NCBI GenBank assembly: GCA_030549815.1
Contig: JAUQQQ010000007.1
Coordinates: forward strand, 59,014 to 123,013
DNA: 64,000 bases
Reading direction: 5' to 3'
From: a bacterium
Lineage (GTDB): Bacteria; DRYD01
The notes below the pieces were generated by a model, which was not told the origin of the DNA, did not search any database, and was given only the letters and a program-made list of their open reading frames with translations. This document shows, in pieces, positions 60,082-64,000 of this stretch; position 1 is the first letter of the stretch; the number at the start of each line of letters is the position of its first letter. The translations under genes were made by a program, and so were the position numbers.

Positions 60082-63000
60082 TTACTTTTTGTAAAAATTC
60101 TGTAATAATTGAAACAAACTATCATTAAATTTTAAACCATTTCTAACTTCAAAATCATAATTAGCAATATGGAGCCATTCCTGATAATCTAATCCATAAA
60201 TATTTATACACAAAATATAATCAAGCAAATCTATCTCTCCCTTAATTTCACTTGTGTTAAACCTATGTTTCTGTTCGTCAAAAACAGAAAATAACTTTTC
60301 CATAAACCAATTAGAAACCTTTTCCAACAAAATCTGATTACTCTGAATTTTTTCATACATAGGTAAAGGGAATTCTTCTAATATATCAATATTCATATGT
60401 CTTCCATCCCCGTATATCCTAAACCACCAATAAAATAAAGAAGAGTTCATAAGTAAAATAAAAAAATATTTATAATCCTTCTTGATCAATACATCTCTTA
60501 TATCAAAACCTGTGTAAGGTTTTCTATCCCATGCATTATACCAATAGTTACCACTTGTTCTTATCCATACTTTTTCTTTATTACTATCCTTAGGGTTAAG
60601 AATGCTCCTAACTTTATCAGGATAATTTAGTAGTTTTTCAAGTATTTGGACATTAATTTTTTCACCAAGTTTAGGTAATCTATGAGGATATTTTTGATAA
60701 GAACAAAAATCCACACCTGTGGGTATTAAGTATTTTTTATCACATTTACTAACTTCAATTGAATACAAATCTGGCATTTTTCTAAACATCCTACTCGTGT
60801 ATATACCATCTTTTCTATCAGAGCATTTATTTATTGCAAATAATAAAGCAACAGATTGAGACATATTCTGAAAAATTCTACATTTATCTCTATCAAAAAC
60901 AAATATTTTTACTTTCTCGAAATTTTTATTTAACTGGCACCTGTTCCCTGAAAAATCCTTCCTGAAAGTTATTGCAAAAGTAATTATATAATAAAGAAAA
61001 CCTCCCTTTCTCAATAGATCAATTCCTCTTTCTATAAAAGGACTTGCTATCTCTGAATCTGTTGAATAATTGTAGTTATTTTTAATATATTCCTTTGTTT
61101 TTTGTAAAGCGTTTAAGTGTTTTCCCGCAATATCGCCATAAGGTGGATTTCCTATGACAATATCAAAACCATCACTAATCCCAAACATCCATTCACTGTC
61201 AAACCAGTCCGCAGAAGCAGTCTGAGAAAATATATCAAAATTCGCTATCTTCTCTGCCACAAAATAATTCCACTTGTATTTTACAAGAATATCCTTTATC
61301 TGCTGCCTTAACAAATTCACTGCATCTTCTAATCTTTTCTTCTCCGTCCTCGTCCTAATTCTAAAAAACCTCTTGTATATATCCTTCAACTTATCAATCA
61401 ACTTTTTCGCCTCAACAGGAATTAACTTACCCTTGTCAATCCCAACAAGGGTATTAGCAGTAACAAATTTAGTCTCAAGATGAGGCAATGGCTTTATACC
61501 AAAATTACTATCCAAAAAATTCACCTTACTCTCAACCAACAAGCTCAAAAAGAATCTCAACTTACATATCTGTATCGCTATAGGTTGTATATCCACACCA
61601 TAAATACAGTTTTCAATAACATAAAGCTTCCTTGCATAATCCGGATAAGCAACAGAATCATCGAAACTTCTATTTATTTCTGTAATTAATTCATCCTTAT
61701 CTACTTCCTCATTTTCCTCTTTTAATTTCTCAATTTCTTCCAACGCCCTATTAAGTTGCAAATCATACCACATTTCCTTGTCAGGATCAACTCTGTTCAA
61801 CAAATGAACCAAAGCACGAACAATCCCCATCGGAAAAGCACCAGAACCAACAGCAGGATCCAATACTTTCAACTCATCAACCGCTTTGACAATTTCTAAC
61901 CTATCCTCTTTGCTTAAAACAATTTCATCCTCATCATAAGACAAAACCTTATGAAGCAAATCCTGCGAAATATTCGTTCTATAACTTAAATATTGGCATA
62001 CCACTTCTCTAACCATAAAATCAACAATTTCTTTAGGAGTGTAATACGATCCCGTTACCTTACGAGCAGTTGTATTCGTCTCAGGATTATAAACAGCAAG
62101 CAAATTTTCAAAAATATTCCCTAACAATTCCGGATCCAGCGATACCTCAACATCTATCGGACTGCTCTCATCAACCGTCCAACTATAATCCTTAAGAATG
62201 TTAATCAATCCCCTAACTTTTTCTACCCTCTTTTCCCCATAAAACTCGGATAAATCCTCTTTTCTTTCAGCAGAAAAAAACAATGAATCATCAATCTTTG
62301 CTCTTTTATTTTCATTCCGTGAAAAACCATCGATATAATCATTATCATCATCCAAACATTCAAATAAACCACCATTAATAAAAGGCACTCTCTCAAAAAT
62401 CCTAATAAACTCATCCTTAGTAATAAGCAAAAATTTCTCATACCGATACAAAGTTTTAATACCAAAATTATTTCTATTATAAACAAACCCTTCATCTTCT
62501 GCAAATGCCCTATCATTAGGATATCTATTTAATGTAGCAAAAAATAAATTTTGTAACATACAATTGTAGTAATAATTTGAACTACCGAAATCCTTAATGA
62601 TTCTTCTTAAATCGCTTTCATTGAATATTTCGTGAGGAACTAAATCCATTTGTTTTAAGAACCAAACAAAGATTAACCTTGTAAGCAAACGGATTAGATT
62701 ATCTTCTATTTTACCTCCGGGAAACCAAACCCTGTTATTCATTGATTCCTTAATAGCCCACGCATACCAATTTTGGATTTCCTGATAAAACTCTTCAGTC
62801 AATGGGACAACAGAAAAAGCCGAGATTATATCCTCAAGTGTCTCTGTTTTCATCTCAGTAAGAGCTTTCTTGACCGTTCTATAAGGCTTACCTTTCTCAA
62901 CATAATAGGTATATCTCTTGTAAAAACTGTATTCTTTTTTTGTTCCCTTAGGAATAGAATAAACGAGAGAAAACCGGAAATTGCCGTTTTGGTCAAAAAA

Positions 63001-63321
63001 GACAAAAAATCCAGCATCATAGAATCCATTCTTCAATAACCTTTTAGCAATTTCAAACTGCTTTTTTTTGCTCGCCCTTTCATTTAGTTCTCTTTCGTAT
63101 TCAATAGCAAAAACACAAAAATTATTAGTTACATCAATCTTTACATCTCCCAATTTAGTAATTTCTTTAACATTCTCGAAGATTTTTTCTTTATCAAAGA
63201 GAAATTTTTGTTTTTCAAAGTTAAAACCGCTAAATTTAAAAAACAAAAATTTTTCAAGGTTCTCTAAACTAAAATTCAGGTTTTCAACTATTTCATTTAT
63301 TTGATTTTGTGAGTAAGGCAT
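60082..63321 (-). CDS. Eco57I/Type IIL-like restriction-modification methylase
   Basis: About 1079 residues. Motif I LDPAVGSGAFPMGIVRAL and motif IV FDIVIGNPPYGDIAG identify an N6-adenine DNA methyltransferase, with YYTPKEIVDFMVREV before them. The first 180 residues (FAIEYERELNERASKKKQFE, FRFSLVYSI) match the N-terminal region of fused type IIL enzymes; catalytic nuclease residues cannot be confirmed by eye. The C-terminal third likely recognises target DNA. AAAGGAGATTTT is well spaced for ATG 63321; the upstream ATG at 63390 lacks a site. The OLD nuclease gene follows. Confidence 0.88.
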   Translation of the reverse strand: MPYSQNQINEIVENLNFSLENLEKFLFFKFSGFNFEKQKFLFDKEKIFENVKEITKLGDVKIDVTNNFCVFAIEYERELNERASKKKQFEIAKRLLKNGFYDAGFFVFFDQNGNFRFSLVYSIPKGTKKEYSFYKRYTYYVEKGKPYRTVKKALTEMKTETLEDIISAFSVVPLTEEFYQEIQNWYAWAIKESMNNRVWFPGGKIEDNLIRLLTRLIFVWFLKQMDLVPHEIFNESDLRRIIKDFGSSNYYYNCMLQNLFFATLNRYPNDRAFAEDEGFVYNRNNFGIKTLYRYEKFLLITKDEFIRIFERVPFINGGLFECLDDDNDYIDGFSRNENKRAKIDDSLFFSAERKEDLSEFYGEKRVEKVRGLINILKDYSWTVDESSPIDVEVSLDPELLGNIFENLLAVYNPETNTTARKVTGSYYTPKEIVDFMVREVVCQYLSYRTNISQDLLHKVLSYDEDEIVLSKEDRLEIVKAVDELKVLDPAVGSGAFPMGIVRALVHLLNRVDPDKEMWYDLQLNRALEEIEKLKEENEEVDKDELITEINRSFDDSVAYPDYARKLYVIENCIYGVDIQPIAIQICKLRFFLSLLVESKVNFLDSNFGIKPLPHLETKFVTANTLVGIDKGKLIPVEAKKLIDKLKDIYKRFFRIRTRTEKKRLEDAVNLLRQQIKDILVKYKWNYFVAEKIANFDIFSQTASADWFDSEWMFGISDGFDIVIGNPPYGDIAGKHLNALQKTKEYIKNNYNYSTDSEIASPFIERGIDLLRKGGFLYYIITFAITFRKDFSGNRCQLNKNFEKVKIFVFDRDKCRIFQNMSQSVALLFAINKCSDRKDGIYTSRMFRKMPDLYSIEVSKCDKKYLIPTGVDFCSYQKYPHRLPKLGEKINVQILEKLLNYPDKVRSILNPKDSNKEKVWIRTSGNYWYNAWDRKPYTGFDIRDVLIKKDYKYFFILLMNSSLFYWWFRIYGDGRHMNIDILEEFPLPMYEKIQSNQILLEKVSNWFMEKLFSVFDEQKHRFNTSEIKGEIDLLDYILCINIYGLDYQEWLHIANYDFEVRNGLKFNDSLFQLLQNFYKK

Positions 63322-63536
63322 TTTAAAAATCTCCTTTTTTAGTTCTCTGATCTTAAAATCTTTTTTAATAAAGATTTTTATATTTCCCAAAAAAATCCTG
63401 CTATATAATAAAATGTGCCAACCCTATCCCATTGTATCTACCACATTTAGAAAAGATTCTTGCATTGAAAAGGTTCTTGTAGTAAGGGGATCAATCTAAA
63501 AAATAGACGAGAAGATGAAAAGTAACTTCGTAAGAA

Positions 63537-63998
63537 TCAATTTTTAGCAAATTCCATTTCTTTCTTATTTCTCTTTTTAAAAATCATAAACAATATTATA
63601 ACAAAAACAAAAGTTAACAAAATACTCATAAAAGCCATGATAGGTAAAATCCAAAGGATAAGAGTGCTTAATAAAATTTTTATACTTACAAGAATATCCT
63701 CGATAAAACTTATTATGGGGTTTGCAGTTCCTGCCGTAGTAGTGGTAGAAGCTAATCTAACTACTCCCTTCGTTCCCATGGAAACTGAAGTTGTAGAAAG
63801 AGCAAGAGTTATTGATATTATCGCATTCTGCCAAGGCTCCAAATTTGCAGAGATAACCGCATATGAAGACAAGAAAGCAATAACAGGTTTTATTACAGTA
63901 TATACACCATCTAAAAAATTATCAACAGCAGGAATCTTATCAGACAATATTTCAATAACAGTAGCAAGGATTAAAAATAACAATACTCTATCATCAGT
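63537..63998 (-). CDS. DUF4126-like membrane protein, 5' end outside the window
   Basis: The frame is open to the right edge, so the N-terminus is missing. The visible 154 residues have SDKIPAVDNFLDGVYTVIKP, LEPWQNAIISITLALST, TANPIISFIEDIL and a final hydrophobic helix followed by a basic tail. The dense match to DUF4126 motifs (ANP-x-x-S-x-x-ED) supports the family. Its function is unknown. TTG at 63983 is not needed as a start, because the frame continues upstream. Confidence 0.8.
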   Translation of the reverse strand, partial: TDDRVLLFLILATVIEILSDKIPAVDNFLDGVYTVIKPVIAFLSSYAVISANLEPWQNAIISITLALSTTSVSMGTKGVVRLASTTTTAGTANPIISFIEDILVSIKILLSTLILWILPIMAFMSILLTFVFVIILFMIFKKRNKKEMEFAKN

Positions 63999-64000
63999 TA

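Overview
The window is a strongly AT-rich, gene-dense bacterial chromosome segment. Bacterial housekeeping genes (rpsG, rpmF, rplT, rpsT, uvrB, lspA, hemW, a bacterial SRP RNA, tRNA-Arg and tRNA-Ala) sit beside genes common in deep-branching or thermophilic lineages: a cyclic 2,3-diphosphoglycerate synthetase-like GTPase, a DhnA-type class I aldolase, a pyrophosphate-type phosphofructokinase and a MinD-type ATPase next to hypA. Secreted lipoproteins, type IV pilin-like proteins and a 1422-residue alpha-2-macroglobulin suggest a diderm cell envelope. I cannot name the phylum from the sequence alone.

Layout. 1-4.4 kb: a TPR protein running off the left edge, SRP RNA, htpX, rpsG, an unknown gene, rpmF. 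4.4-4.8 kb: remnant of an IS200/IS605-type end. 4.8-8.0 kb: three pilin-like genes. 8.1-11.3 kb: sugar transferase, histidine kinase, cPGS-like GTPase. 11.4-16.0 kb: a compact sulfur/persulfide operon (rhodanese-persulfide dioxygenase, TusA, DsrE-like, YeiH exporter, CsoR/CstR-like repressor, two YeeE/YedE halves). 16.1-16.9 kb: a decayed transposon region with a TnpB fragment and an omega-RNA-like end. 17-20 kb: small membrane proteins, hemW and a GH24 lysozyme with a disordered leader. 19.9-28.8 kb: a long minus-strand run from phosphofructokinase and aldolase through a degenerate M50 protease, a deacetylase-family enzyme, hisC, tRNA-Arg and lspA to uvrB. 28.9-33.9 kb: secreted paralogues, delta-60-type lipoproteins and an acyl-CoA dehydrogenase. 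34-36.1 kb: a broken AAA-ATPase/nuclease gene and another transposon-like repeat. 36.2-39.3 kb: MinD-like ATPase, hypA, an N-acyl-D-amino-acid deacylase and a split scramblase-like gene. 39.4-47.8 kb: rpsT-rplT, then a chain of nuoH, a NuoI/GltD fusion, the NuoI ferredoxin half, a sigma factor, icd, mdh and gltA. 48-53.3 kb: a Tyr/Gly-rich small protein, hydrogenase protease, class II aldolase, an M4-like peptidase and a phosphodiesterase-fold protein without evident signal peptides, tRNA-Ala, and a MarR/Cys-rich pair. 53.6-63.4 kb: alpha-2-macroglobulin, another IS605-type remnant, then an OLD-family nuclease and an Eco57I-type methylase. A DUF4126-type gene runs off the right edge.

How the genes work together. 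The sulfur operon looks like a complete persulfide and thiosulfate handling module with its own thiol-sensing repressor. The nuoH-icd-mdh-gltA chain joins oxidative citrate-cycle enzymes to a rebuilt complex I electron-input arm, in which the N-terminal piece of NuoI is fused to a GltD-type flavoprotein and the two-cluster ferredoxin half is a separate gene. Two carbon-metabolism junctions (pfk/aldolase and icd/mdh) carry the same palindromic element. At least four loci carry non-coding or C-terminal leftovers of IS200/IS605-type elements with no intact transposase in view.
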